Shown here piece after piece: positions 47,816-56,716 of a stretch of DNA of 64,000 nt (its first letter is position 1; the number at the start of each line of letters is the position of its first letter). Made by a program: the position numbers and the translations under genes. Location of the stretch: assembly GCF_003945325.1 (NCBI RefSeq), contig NZ_AP019307.1:1240001-1304000 (forward strand). The letters are read 5' to 3'. The notes beneath the pieces were generated by a model. The model had not been told where the DNA came from and did no database searches. It saw only the letters and a list, made by a program, of their open reading frames with translations. The DNA comes from Nocardioides baekrokdamisoli (GTDB lineage Bacteria > Actinomycetota > Actinomycetes > Propionibacteriales > Nocardioidaceae).

Positions 47816-48893
47816 GTACTTCGACGCCGGCGTCTGTCGCTCCTGCGCGCTGCTGGAGACGCCCTATGCCGTGCAGTTGCAGGAGAAGCAGGCGCGGGTC
47901 GCTTCGCTGCTGCCGCACGTGCCCTGGGAGGCCGCTGTCGCGTCAGCCGAGTCGGGATTCCGCAACAAGGCCAAGATGGTGGTCGGCGGCGTACGCGGCG
48001 ACGTGACACTGGGGATCCTCGGCTCCGACGGGTACGGGGTGGATCTGACGGCCTGCGGGCTGCACACCCCAGGGATCCAGGCGGCGCTCCCCTCGCTGGT
48101 GGGGTTTCTGAATGAGGCAGGGTTCACGCCGTACCGGGTGCCCGACCGCGACGGCGAACTCAAGCACCTGATCATCACCGAGGCACCGTCCGGCGACCTG
48201 ATGGTGCGCTTCGTGCTGCGGTCCCCCGCCGAGATCCCGCTCATCGATCGCACGTTGGCCTCGGTGGTGTCGGTCAATCTCCAGCCCGACCACAAGGCGA
48301 TCCTCGAGGGCCCGATCGAGACGGTCCTGTCTGTTGCCGAGACCTTGCTGATGGACGTCAACGGGGTCGGCCTGCACCTGCGTCCGCAGAGCTTCTTCCA
48401 GACGAACACCGAGGTGGCGGCGGCGCTCTATCGCACGGCGCAGGCATGGATCGCCGACCTCGACATCGCCTCGGTCTGGGACCTCTACTGCGGCGTCGGC
48501 GGCTTCGGGCTCCACCTCGCGGCACCGGGCCGGGCGGTGATCGGTGTCGAGGTGTCCGAGCAGGCCATCGAGTCGGCTCGACAGACAGCGGCTGAGCTCA
48601 GGTTGGCTGCGACGACGTGGCGGACCGGCGACGCGACGGCGTACGCCCTGGCAGCGCCGTTCGAGCCCGATCTGGTCGTGGTCAATCCACCCCGACGCGG
48701 CATCGGCGCGGATCTGGCGTCCTGGCTGGAGCGCTCCACGGTGAAGTACGTCCTGTACAGCTCGTGCAATGCCGAGTCGCTGGCACGAGATCTGGCCTTG
48801 ATGCCATCGCTCAGACCGATCCGCGCAAGGTTGCTCGACATGTTCCCGCACACCACGCATCACGAGGTCGCGATGTTGTTGCAGCGCGGTTAG
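47805..48893 (+). CDS. rlmC: 23S rRNA (uracil-C5)-methyltransferase, RlmC-like
   Basis: 362 aa. Fe-S ligands Cys3, Cys11, Cys14 and Cys84 lie at the very N-terminus, as in RumB/RlmC, with no TRAM domain in front. The SAM motif DLYCGVGGFGL, NPPRRG and the catalytic Cys in YSSCNAES follow, and the C-terminal DMFPHTTHHE closes the fold. It methylates a uracil of 23S rRNA (U747 in E. coli). The start lies inside the end of the adenosine deaminase gene, so the two are coupled, though no functional link is obvious. Confidence 0.85.
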   Translation: MKCEYFDAGVCRSCALLETPYAVQLQEKQARVASLLPHVPWEAAVASAESGFRNKAKMVVGGVRGDVTLGILGSDGYGVDLTACGLHTPGIQAALPSLVGFLNEAGFTPYRVPDRDGELKHLIITEAPSGDLMVRFVLRSPAEIPLIDRTLASVVSVNLQPDHKAILEGPIETVLSVAETLLMDVNGVGLHLRPQSFFQTNTEVAAALYRTAQAWIADLDIASVWDLYCGVGGFGLHLAAPGRAVIGVEVSEQAIESARQTAAELRLAATTWRTGDATAYALAAPFEPDLVVVNPPRRGIGADLASWLERSTVKYVLYSSCNAESLARDLALMPSLRPIRARLLDMFPHTTHHEVAMLLQRG

Positions 48894-49477
48894 CGCGCAC
48901 GCGCACTGACATAGGTGTTCCAAGGGTGTGGAGCGTACGGCTTGAGGTCGCGGTAGACGGCAGCGCTGGCGTCTCGCGCGAACAGGCCGGGCGACCAGAG
49001 GTCGCCGCAGCCGGCCAATTCGAGGAACACCCACTCCGTCCGGCCGCCCGCGTACTGGAAGGAGATGGCCGCGGCGGTCCCGTCATCGAATACGCAGTTG
49101 CGGTCGTCGTACCCCTGAGGGAACGACGGGCTAGCGTCGATATCTCGGGCCAACGCCATGGCTACTTGGGCCGTGACTGGGGTGGGCGCGGGGCACGGCC
49201 ACCTACCGTTGGCTCCTGCATACCAACTCACAGTGGCTCCGTAGGGGTCCCTGTCAATGACCAACGAAACCGTTGGTGTAGGCGCCGGAGTGGGGTATCC
49301 CTCACGTGCCGGGCGGTGGCACGACTCGGCCCCGGCTGGCCCCGGCCCGGGCGCCGCCGAGTTGGGTGCCGGCAGTTTCGACGGTGTCGCAACAGGCGAT
49401 GTCCCGCACGCAACCAAGGCCGCCACGACGAATGGAACGACCGTCAGCTGGCGTAGACGCACCCTCGCTCCCCTCAT
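48890..49477 (-). CDS. hypothetical lipoprotein
   Basis: 195 aa with a signal peptide ending LVAC (Cys24). A Pro/Ala/Thr linker (about 28-68) leads to a compact domain with several Trp and Cys (WPCPAP, DRNCVFDDGTAAAISF, AGCGDLW). Two disulfides are possible. A GTG five codons downstream has the better ribosome site (GGGGAG) and gives an equally good signal peptide, so the true start may be 49462. The stop overlaps the rlmC stop. No family recognised. Confidence 0.65.
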   Translation of the reverse strand: MRGARVRLRQLTVVPFVVAALVACGTSPVATPSKLPAPNSAAPGPGPAGAESCHRPAREGYPTPAPTPTVSLVIDRDPYGATVSWYAGANGRWPCPAPTPVTAQVAMALARDIDASPSFPQGYDDRNCVFDDGTAAAISFQYAGGRTEWVFLELAGCGDLWSPGLFARDASAAVYRDLKPYAPHPWNTYVSARAR

Positions 49478-49530
49478 GCCAATTCAGACGCGATCAAGGT
49501 CGACTCGGTTCCACGCGGCAGGGAACTCCG

Positions 49531-49574
49531 TATCTCAACGCGGCGGAAGTCCTATCTCGACCTGGCGGAAGTCC
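49531..49574. repeat. 22-bp tandem direct repeat
   Basis: Two adjacent 22-base copies (49531-49552 and 49553-49574) share 19 bases, with core GGCGGAAGTCCTA. They lie just downstream of the mucin-like surface gene and upstream of the lipoprotein gene on the minus strand, so they could be a promoter-region repeat or a regulator site. Confidence 0.5.
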
Positions 49575-50137
49575 TACGACAACGATCGACGGTTGCGGCG
49601 CATTCCCGTAACCCAGGCACCGGCGACGACGGCGACCGCCCCGAGACCTCCGAGGAGAAGGTAGAGCCAGCCGTGCGAGTTCTTGGTCGGATGCGGTTGG
49701 TCGTCCGTGGTGGGGAGCGGGGCGAACGTTGACGACGGGCTCGGCGTTGCGGAGTCGGTCGCGGTTGCACTCGGAGTGGCAGACGTCGATGTCGCAGTCG
49801 GAGTCGGTGATGCCGAGGCAGTGGCTGCCTGGCTCGGATGGACGATCGCACTACGCGTCGGACGAGGAGTGGGCGGACTGCTGGTGCATGGCACCGCAGC
49901 GTGCGGCACAGCACGAGACGAGCCCGAATTCGTGCCAGTCGGAGTCGGAGTCGGAGTCGACGTTTCGGTGCTCTTGGACGACGACGGGCTCGGGCTGGTC
50001 GAACTGGAGGTCGAGCACGGTGTACTGCGGCCGGACGCTGCGTACGCCGATCCCCCAACCGACAACAGTGCCCCGATAATCACGAGCCCGACCGTAGTCA
50101 GGCATCCGAGCAACGCGAGGCCCATCCGACGGTTCAT
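49574..50137 (-). CDS. Ser/Thr/Pro-rich surface protein with C-terminal membrane anchor
   Basis: 187 aa from MNRRMGLALLGCL. The N-terminal hydrophobic segment (about 5-31) works as a signal peptide or anchor and ends AYAASG. It is followed by a low-complexity stalk of Ser/Thr/Pro repeats (about 33-145), then HGWLYLLLGGLGAVAVVAGAW as a C-terminal helix and an Arg-rich end. APLPTTD before the helix is not a clear LPxTG sortase site. It is probably a heavily modified stalk protein. Composition bias makes homology calls unreliable. Confidence 0.65.
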   Translation of the reverse strand: MNRRMGLALLGCLTTVGLVIIGALLSVGGSAYAASGRSTPCSTSSSTSPSPSSSKSTETSTPTPTPTGTNSGSSRAVPHAAVPCTSSPPTPRPTRSAIVHPSQAATASASPTPTATSTSATPSATATDSATPSPSSTFAPLPTTDDQPHPTKNSHGWLYLLLGGLGAVAVVAGAWVTGMRRNRRSLS

Positions 50138-50180
50138 GGCGACATTGTGCCGACAGGGAGCCTCAACCGCTAAGCGAGGG

Positions 50181-50801
50181 TCAGGCGCGACGGGCCCTCG
50201 GGATCTGACCGATCGCCCGTGCGGGGCGAACTCCGGAGTGCGCCAAAGCCACCTCGCCACCGGCTTCGTGTACCTGCCCCTTGATCCGGGCCGCCGACAG
50301 CATCGCGGCAAGGCTCACCCGCGGATCCGATACTCGCGCGAGGTGATGCTGAGGAAGACCGACGAACAGCAGCGTGCTGCGATCGTGCACCACCCACATC
50401 GGGATCGGTTCTCCCGGGATGAACGCGAACGCCACCTGCAACGTCATCGCACGGCTCGTGATCGACCGGACCGACTCCTGCGCACCGGCGACGTCGTCGA
50501 AGGCAACCGCGTTCAGCGCGATCGACCGTTGGCGTACGACGATGCGGCAGAAGACCTGCTCGCTCACCGGCTCGTCGTCCGCGACGACCAGGATGCCCAG
50601 GTGATCGACCCATCGCTGGATGACCGGGTCCGTGACCGACGAGGCCACCTTGGTGAGCATGAACCTGGCTGCCTGGCCGGGACCACCGACCGGGCGGCCC
50701 ACCCGACTGTGCACGACCGTCCAGCCGGACAGCGGCCCGCCATCGATCCAGTGGATCGCGCGCTCCTGCACCCGCGGACTGACCGCACCGACGCCGATCA
50801 T
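50181..50801 (-). CDS. hypothetical protein, last gene of the pst operon
   Basis: 206 aa from the ATG overlapping the pstB stop (ATGA). No signal peptide or membrane helix is seen. The sequence is mixed alpha/beta with SVTDPVIQRWVDHLGILVVADDEPVSEQVFCRIVV and a Pro/Arg-rich end; a two-layer sheet domain is plausible. I do not recognise a family. Translational coupling to pstB means it is made with the transporter. It takes the place where phoU is often found, but it does not look like PhoU, which is all-helical. Confidence 0.65.
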   Translation of the reverse strand: MIGVGAVSPRVQERAIHWIDGGPLSGWTVVHSRVGRPVGGPGQAARFMLTKVASSVTDPVIQRWVDHLGILVVADDEPVSEQVFCRIVVRQRSIALNAVAFDDVAGAQESVRSITSRAMTLQVAFAFIPGEPIPMWVVHDRSTLLFVGLPQHHLARVSDPRVSLAAMLSAARIKGQVHEAGGEVALAHSGVRPARAIGQIPRARRA

Positions 50802-51736
50802 CCGAAGCGTCCGTTCACATAGTCGTGCGTACGCGGATCCTGCGGGTCGCTGAACATCGCTTCGGTGTCGCCGTACTCGACGATCACACCGGGCTGGTTC
50901 TGCGCCGCCAGGAAGAACGCGCACTGGTCGGAGACACGGGCCGCCTGCTGCATGTTGTGCGTGACGATCACGATCGTCACCTGCTCCCGCAACTCGCCGA
51001 TCGTCTCCTCGACGCGACGCGTCGACGTCGGGTCCAACGCCGAACACGGCTCGTCCATCAACAACACCTGAGGGGCGATCGCCATCGCGCGTGCGATGCA
51101 CAGGCGCTGCTGCTGACCACCGGAGAGGCCGCCGGCCGGCTGGTGCAGCCGGTCGCGCACCTCGTCCCACAGCGACGCCTTGCGCAGAGAGTCCTCCACG
51201 AGGAAGTCCTTCGTCGCCCGGTCGGCCTTCTGTCCGGTCAGGTCGAGGGCGGCGATGGTGTTCTCGTAGATCGACATCGCCGGGAACGGGTTCGGCTTCT
51301 GGAAGACCATGCCGATGCGCCGGCGCGCGTCCGTCAGCCGCTGGTCCGGCGCGTACACGTCCTGCTCCCCCAGCAGGACTCGGCCGGACAGCGAGGCGGA
51401 CGGCACGAGTTCGTGCATCCGGTTGAGGATCCTCAAGAAGGTCGACTTCCCGCAGCCGGACGGACCGATCAGCGCCGTCACCTCACCGGCCGGCATCGTC
51501 AGCGACACCCGATCGAGCACCTTCCGGTCCCCGAACCAGGCGGTGATCTCGTCGGCGCGAAGCTCGGTCGCACCCGGCGTCGCCGTCAGCAGAGGAACAG
51601 TGTCGACGGCCAGCCGACGCTCGCGTCGAGGGAGTACGGCGCGGCGCCTGGGCGTCACCGGCGGAACCGGCACGAGGTCGACGGTGGTGTCTCCGGCGTC
51701 GAGGCGCTCGGGAGCCAACTCGGAGTTGTAGGACAT
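50798..51736 (-). CDS. pstB: phosphate ABC transporter ATP-binding protein
   Basis: 312 aa from the ATG preceded by GGAG; a GTG two codons upstream abuts that site and is unlikely. An atypical 55-residue Arg/Pro/Thr-rich extension precedes the ATPase domain. Walker A GPSGCGKS is at 91-98, then FQKPNPFPAMSIYENT (the PstB-specific Q-loop), LSGGQQQRLCIARA and LLMDEPCSALDP. It powers phosphate uptake with PstA and PstC. It lies 12 bases after the pseudo-sortase gene and overlaps the next gene by four bases. Confidence 0.95.
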   Translation of the reverse strand: MSYNSELAPERLDAGDTTVDLVPVPPVTPRRRAVLPRRERRLAVDTVPLLTATPGATELRADEITAWFGDRKVLDRVSLTMPAGEVTALIGPSGCGKSTFLRILNRMHELVPSASLSGRVLLGEQDVYAPDQRLTDARRRIGMVFQKPNPFPAMSIYENTIAALDLTGQKADRATKDFLVEDSLRKASLWDEVRDRLHQPAGGLSGGQQQRLCIARAMAIAPQVLLMDEPCSALDPTSTRRVEETIGELREQVTIVIVTHNMQQAARVSDQCAFFLAAQNQPGVIVEYGDTEAMFSDPQDPRTHDYVNGRFG

Positions 51737-51748
51737 GGGCACTCCTGA

Positions 51749-52702
51749 TCAGACGAGATTCGGTAGGAGGTCACAGATCCGGTCGGCACATGCCAACGAG
51801 GTGACCAGGACGAGAGGGAGGAAGACGATCCAGGCCGCGCGGCGGTCCCAGCGTTGCCATGCGACGACAGCACCGACGGCGATCAACACCAGCAGTTCGA
51901 GCAGCCACGACAACGCCACCGCGTGGCTGTCATCGCCCGCCATCGGCTTCTCCTGCGGGGTAAGCGCTCCGGAGGAGAAGACCGGAGCAGGCCGAGGAAA
52001 CGCCTTACTGATCAGGGTCGCGTCGACCCGGACGGTGCCGTCAGGCATGAATGGCAGACCCGAGGCGGAGATCAGCATCAGCCGCCCTTGGCCGACCCCG
52101 AGATCCGGCAGTTCCTCGGTGCCCGTACGCGGCCCGATCACGCGATACTGCGAGATGCCCTGCCCCGTCGTGACGGTGATGACGTCGCCGGACCGCAAGC
52201 GGTCCAGATCACCGAAGACCCCGCCGTACGCCGCCTGTCGACCCATCAGCACCGAGACCCCCGGCTGGCCCGGAAGTGGTGAGTCCCGGCTGTGACCGAC
52301 AGCTCGGCGGGTCTGCGTGGACGTGGTGCCTTCGATGACCACCTCATCCACCCCGATCGCCGGGATCTGCAGCAGCGCGATCGGCGTACCCGGGACCACC
52401 AACTGGCCGTTGACGTCGGTCTGGCCGATCGGAGCCGAGCCGGCCGCGAGCGACAGTCGCAGGGAGGCGTACAACGAACGCTGCGCCGTCAGATGCTGGA
52501 ACTGGCTGATCACCGTCAGGTTGACCAGGACGGCGATCAGCACGGCCGACAGCAGGCTCAGCGCGTACGAGATCAGCAGGGCGCGCGGACTCGGAGGGGT
52601 CGCGCGCGGGACCAGCTGCACTCGCGGCCGCATCGCCGATGAGCGGCGTCGCTTCGGAGCCGTCGTCTGCTGGTCCGGGCCGGCCTGGGTGTCGATGCTC
52701 AT
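51749..52702 (-). CDS. sortase-fold membrane protein lacking catalytic His and Cys
   Basis: 317 aa. One membrane helix (about 42-65) precedes a sortase barrel (about 105-235) recognisable by IPAIGVDEVVIEGT, the SPLPGQPGVSVLMG lead-in, GDVITVTTGQGISQYRV and RLMLISAS...GTVRVDATLI. The active-site His (GHR in true sortases) is Arg155 and the Cys (TLxTC) is Ala213, while Arg225 is kept. Two further membrane helices (about 264-282, 290-306) end the protein. It is probably a non-catalytic binding or scaffold protein. It starts directly on the pstS stop and precedes pstB. Confidence 0.75.
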   Translation of the reverse strand: MSIDTQAGPDQQTTAPKRRRSSAMRPRVQLVPRATPPSPRALLISYALSLLSAVLIAVLVNLTVISQFQHLTAQRSLYASLRLSLAAGSAPIGQTDVNGQLVVPGTPIALLQIPAIGVDEVVIEGTTSTQTRRAVGHSRDSPLPGQPGVSVLMGRQAAYGGVFGDLDRLRSGDVITVTTGQGISQYRVIGPRTGTEELPDLGVGQGRLMLISASGLPFMPDGTVRVDATLISKAFPRPAPVFSSGALTPQEKPMAGDDSHAVALSWLLELLVLIAVGAVVAWQRWDRRAAWIVFLPLVLVTSLACADRICDLLPNLV

Positions 52703-54400
52703 CTACGAAGTCCCCTCCGGCGGCGAACCAGCACCGGGCGGACGGCGTGACCCGAGGATCTGCGACACCAACGGCGGCATGAACATCAGCGCAGCGACCG
52801 CGAACACGCTGAGCAGGAGTGCGGTCTGGGCCACACCCCAGGTCGACTGCCCGGTCAGGTTGAGCGGCGTCGGCAGGGGGTTCGCGCCAGCGGCGTTCGT
52901 CGTGGTGGCCGGGCCGGTACAGACGCCCGTGTCCGCACTGCAGACGACCGCCGGGTTGGAGCCGCTGCCGGGAGAGGTCACGCCGGGAGTCAGGACCGGC
53001 GCCGTAGTTCCGGTCCCGGACCCGTTGGTCGACTTGCCGCCCTTCGTACCGCCGGTCGAGGTGCCGCCACCCAGGCGAGCCCACGGCGCCGCGCACGCGG
53101 CGTTGCACCCCGCCGGGAACGGAGCCGTGTCCGTGAGCAGGTTGTGCGCCGGGTTGTCGCCCGGACGGAAGGTCGGGTTGTTGCACGGGTTGGCGGAACC
53201 TGCCTTCACCCCGTTCTCCGTGTTGGCGATGATCGCCTTCGTGCTGGCGCCGATGCCCGGGACCCGCTTGACCTGCTCCATCGCGTCGAGGACAAGGTTC
53301 ATCGGCAGCGGCGAGTAGCCCAGGGCACCCATCGTGCGCTGGCCCTCGCAGAGCGAGAACGCCTCGAAGTAGGCGAGCGTCTCCCCCTTGCCCGAATCGA
53401 AGTTCCCGTGGGTGACGGTCGGCTCGATCATGTAGGAGTACGCGGAGATCGGGTACGTACGCGGGTCGCCGTAGCTGTAGACCTTGGTGAGGTCCTGGCT
53501 GAGGTAGTTCAGCGAGGACTTGTCCTGGTTGATGCTCGCCTGGGTCAGAGCCACCGCCACCGCGTCAGCACTGGGGACCGTGAAGTAGCCGGCGGCGTTC
53601 TGGATCTGGGCGACCGGGAAACTGACGCCGAGGGCATAGCTGTACTCGTCGTAGTTGATCGTGTACGGGGTGTTGGCCGTGTACGTCGTGACGCCGTTGG
53701 AGCCGGATTGCGCGGTGAAGTTCGACATGTTCTGGGTCGGGTAGTACGACGTGGCGGAGTTCGGGTTGCAACCCGCCTTCGCGCAGAGCGCCGCGTACTG
53801 GGCCGGGAACGCGTGCTTCATCCAGAGCGTGAACTCGGCGGTGGCACCCGACCCGTCGGAGCGGACGACGACCGTGATGCGCTGGGCCGGCAGGTTCACG
53901 CCCGGGTTGGTCGCCTTGACCGCGGGGTCGTTCCATTGGGTGATCTGGCCCGAGAAGATCTTGGCCAGCGCGAGCTGACTCAGGCGCAGGTTCTGGAACT
54001 GGTTGCCATTGACCGGCAGGTTGTACATGAACGAGGTGCCACCGGCGACGACGGGCAGCATGCCGTACGCGAAGTTCGGCTTGGCGGTGTCCTGCGGGTC
54101 GGCGGTGTCACCGGTGTACGGAATCTCGGACACGGCATAGTCGGCCAAGCCAGTGGCGAAGTCGCGACGACCTGACGACGACCCATTGGGGTTGAAATCG
54201 ACCGTCACGCCCTGCGCCTTGACCGCGGCCTGCCAGTCCTGCACCGCGTTCCCGGCCCACGAGGATCCCTCGCCGCTCAGTCGAGCCGTCGGCAACGAGG
54301 TCCCGATCGCTGCCAGGGCACCGGGGCCCACCAGGACCAGGGCAGCGACTGCCACTGCCAGGGCTGCGCAGGCGCGACGGAGCAATCTGCTGGTCTTCAT
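52703..54400 (-). CDS. pstS: phosphate-binding protein PstS with C-terminal membrane anchor
   Basis: 565 aa. The signal peptide ends near residue 31 without a lipobox Cys. The PstS domain (about 40-440) has the binding-loop motifs NGSSSGRRDF, IFSGQITQWNDPAV, RSDGSGATAEFT and MGALGYSPLP. A Gly/Ser/Thr linker and a C-terminal helix (about 523-545) with RR follow, so the protein is tethered by its C-terminus instead of by a lipid. It delivers phosphate to PstA/PstC. It overlaps pstA by four bases and abuts the pseudo-sortase gene. Confidence 0.92.
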   Translation of the reverse strand: MKTSRLLRRACAALAVAVAALVLVGPGALAAIGTSLPTARLSGEGSSWAGNAVQDWQAAVKAQGVTVDFNPNGSSSGRRDFATGLADYAVSEIPYTGDTADPQDTAKPNFAYGMLPVVAGGTSFMYNLPVNGNQFQNLRLSQLALAKIFSGQITQWNDPAVKATNPGVNLPAQRITVVVRSDGSGATAEFTLWMKHAFPAQYAALCAKAGCNPNSATSYYPTQNMSNFTAQSGSNGVTTYTANTPYTINYDEYSYALGVSFPVAQIQNAAGYFTVPSADAVAVALTQASINQDKSSLNYLSQDLTKVYSYGDPRTYPISAYSYMIEPTVTHGNFDSGKGETLAYFEAFSLCEGQRTMGALGYSPLPMNLVLDAMEQVKRVPGIGASTKAIIANTENGVKAGSANPCNNPTFRPGDNPAHNLLTDTAPFPAGCNAACAAPWARLGGGTSTGGTKGGKSTNGSGTGTTAPVLTPGVTSPGSGSNPAVVCSADTGVCTGPATTTNAAGANPLPTPLNLTGQSTWGVAQTALLLSVFAVAALMFMPPLVSQILGSRRPPGAGSPPEGTS

Positions 54401-55698
54401 CGGGACTCTCCAGGGGTGGAAGGCTGGCGCGGAGTTGGAAGGACTGGCCCGAGGCGGCTGCGTTGGGCGAGGACCGCGGCGTAGTTCGCCTCGATGCGGG
54501 CCTGGTCGCGCAGCGAGCGAGCAGCGCGACCACGGCGTTGACGTTCGCTGAGCTGACCGGCCTGCTGACCGCCCACGAGGCGGGCGAGCAGGAACAAGAT
54601 GAGGACCAGCAACAGCAGCGCCGCGGCAGTGGCGAAACCACGCGCACGCATCACCGCCCCCGGGCTCTTGGCGAACTCCAGCGCCGCGAGCGGCAACGAC
54701 GTCTGCGGTCCACTGAACGGGTCGAGGTTGAGGTTGCCGGTCACTCCGGCGGTGAGCAGGACCGGCGCGGTCTCACCGATGCCGTGGGCGGTCGCCAGGA
54801 TGATCGCGGTGGTCAGGCCGGACCGTACGGTCGGCAGCACCACACGTCGTACGACACTCCACTGCCCAGCCCCCAGCGCAAGGCCGGCTTCGCGCAGGTT
54901 GCCGGGGACCAGACGCAGCACCAGGTCGGACGACCGGATCATGATCGGCAGCATCAGGACGGTGATGGCCAACGCCGCCGCGAACCCGCTCACCTGCTTG
55001 GTGAAGACCATGATCACCGAGCCGTAGATGAACAGACCCGCGACGACCGACGGCAGAGCCGTCATCGCTTCGACCACGGTGCGGACCATGCGCGCGTACC
55101 TGCCGCCGATCTCGCTCAGGAACACCGCAGTCGCGATGCCGAGCGGGACCGTGAGGATCAGAGCGATGCCGGTCTGCTCGAGGGTCCCGACGAAGGCGTG
55201 CAGGATGCCACCCTGGGTGATGGGTGCCAGCGGCCCGGTCGTACCCATGTCCTCGGTGAGGAACGTCGGCAGGAAATCGTGCCAGCCGAGGCTCGTGAAG
55301 ACGTCCCACCCGCGATAGAGGACGTACGTGATCACCATGACCAGGAAGATCACCACCAGCGCCCCGGCGCACCACAGCAGGCTGGCCCAGAACCGGTCCC
55401 GAACGGTCGGGCGGTCCTCGCTGAGCCCGACCAGCACCGTGTAGAGCCCGAAGAACCAGAAGAAGCTGACGAGCGGCACCCACCCGAAGCCGATGACGCC
55501 GAGCACCGGACCGAGCAGCAGGCCCAGGGCAATCGAGGCGGCCAACGCGCCCGGACCAATCATCCGCTGATCGATCGACATGCCGATGCGTACGCGTGCC
55601 GGCTCCTCGGCGAGAGGCTCCTTCTCCGGGACGATCGTGCGACGGGGCTGGGACCGTACGGTCATCTCGGGCACGTCCGTGGGAAGTGTCGATGTCAT
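54397..55698 (-). CDS. pstA: phosphate ABC transporter permease PstA
   Basis: 433 aa, longer than typical (about 280-300), from the ATG giving MTSTLPT. About 110 N-terminal residues with one or two extra hydrophobic segments (LAASIALGLLLGPVLGVIGF, WVPLVSFFWFFGLY) precede the usual six-helix permease core. The EAA loop, LREAGLALGAGQWSVVRRVVLP, is present. An Arg-rich cytosolic tail follows. It partners with PstC and PstB. Confidence 0.93.
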   Translation of the reverse strand: MTSTLPTDVPEMTVRSQPRRTIVPEKEPLAEEPARVRIGMSIDQRMIGPGALAASIALGLLLGPVLGVIGFGWVPLVSFFWFFGLYTVLVGLSEDRPTVRDRFWASLLWCAGALVVIFLVMVITYVLYRGWDVFTSLGWHDFLPTFLTEDMGTTGPLAPITQGGILHAFVGTLEQTGIALILTVPLGIATAVFLSEIGGRYARMVRTVVEAMTALPSVVAGLFIYGSVIMVFTKQVSGFAAALAITVLMLPIMIRSSDLVLRLVPGNLREAGLALGAGQWSVVRRVVLPTVRSGLTTAIILATAHGIGETAPVLLTAGVTGNLNLDPFSGPQTSLPLAALEFAKSPGAVMRARGFATAAALLLLVLILFLLARLVGGQQAGQLSERQRRGRAARSLRDQARIEANYAAVLAQRSRLGPVLPTPRQPSTPGESR

Positions 55699-55699
55699 G

Positions 55700-56716
55700 T
55701 CACGCCTCACTGTCGGCGCCGGAGCGGGAGCGGGCGATGATCGTGGACGCGGTGAAGTTGATCGCCATGGTGAGCAGGAAGAGCGCCAGGCCGGCGGCCA
55801 TCAGCGCGCTCATCGCGAAGGAGTTCGCCTCTCCGTAACGCAACGCGATCATCGGTGCGACGGCGTTCGCGCCGTTCTGGAGGAGATGGAAGTTGATCTT
55901 GAAGAGCGGCGAGATGATCAGGTAGATCGCGATGGTCTCGCCCAGCGCCCGGCCGAGACCGAGCATCACCCCGCCGATGATGCCGCCCTTGCCGAACGGC
56001 AGGACCACCCGACGGATCACGCCCCAGCGAGTCGCGCCCAGAGCGAAGGCACCCTCACGCTCGCCCTGCGGAGCGCGGGAGAAGGCCTCGACCATCATCG
56101 ACGTCTGGATCGGGATGATCATCATGCCCACGACGAGGCCGGCGATGAACGTCGACGAGGTGTAGAGGGCAGGGTTGGGCAGCGCATTGTTCGGGTCCGC
56201 GCCATCGACGTGGAAGAGCGGGATCCAGCCCAGGTACGTCGAGATCCAGTACGAGAAGCCCACGATGTGCGACTGCAGGAATGCCAGGCCCCACAGCCCG
56301 TAGACCACCGACGGGACCGCGGCCATCAGGTCGATGACCGTCGTCATCACCTTCTTCAGGGCGGGTGGGGCGATCTCTGTGATGAACAGGGCCGACCCGA
56401 TCGCCAGCGGCACAGCCACGATGAGCGCCACCAGAGCGATCAGCACGGTGCCGATCAGGACCGCGGCGATCCCGAAGTTGTTGGTCTCCGGCGACCACTC
56501 CTGGGTGGTGACGAACTTGACCAGGCCCACCGACGAGATGGCCTGGACCGCATTCACGGTCAGGAACCCGCCGACGAGGATCATCACCAGCAGGACGAAC
56601 GAGCCCGCGCCCCGGGAGGTCGTACGGAACGCCCGGTCCGTGCGCGAATAGACGGTCGTGACCCTCCGCGGAGTCACCGCCTCATCGAAGTCGGTGGCGG
56701 TGTCATAGGTCGTCAT
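55700..56716 (-). CDS. pstC: phosphate ABC transporter permease PstC
   Basis: 338 aa from the ATG that overlaps the preceding gene's stop (ATGA); an ATG four codons upstream is possible. The permease core has six helices with FITEIAPPALKKVMTTVIDLMAAVPSVVYG and the EAA loop REGAFALGATRWGVIRRVVLP, followed by GLGRALGETIA. It forms the channel with PstA. It is coupled to the large PstS-like protein upstream, unusual in pst operons. Confidence 0.94.
   Translation of the reverse strand: MTTYDTATDFDEAVTPRRVTTVYSRTDRAFRTTSRGAGSFVLLVMILVGGFLTVNAVQAISSVGLVKFVTTQEWSPETNNFGIAAVLIGTVLIALVALIVAVPLAIGSALFITEIAPPALKKVMTTVIDLMAAVPSVVYGLWGLAFLQSHIVGFSYWISTYLGWIPLFHVDGADPNNALPNPALYTSSTFIAGLVVGMMIIPIQTSMMVEAFSRAPQGEREGAFALGATRWGVIRRVVLPFGKGGIIGGVMLGLGRALGETIAIYLIISPLFKINFHLLQNGANAVAPMIALRYGEANSFAMSALMAAGLALFLLTMAINFTASTIIARSRSGADSEA

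Noticed and set aside
49531..49574. CRISPR-like array
   Set aside because: Only two directly adjacent copies with no spacers and no cas genes anywhere in the window.
49574..50137. Sortase-anchored (LPxTG) surface protein
   Set aside because: LPTTD occurs before the C-terminal helix, but spacing and the residue at the cleavage position do not fit a good sorting signal; a simple membrane anchor is enough.
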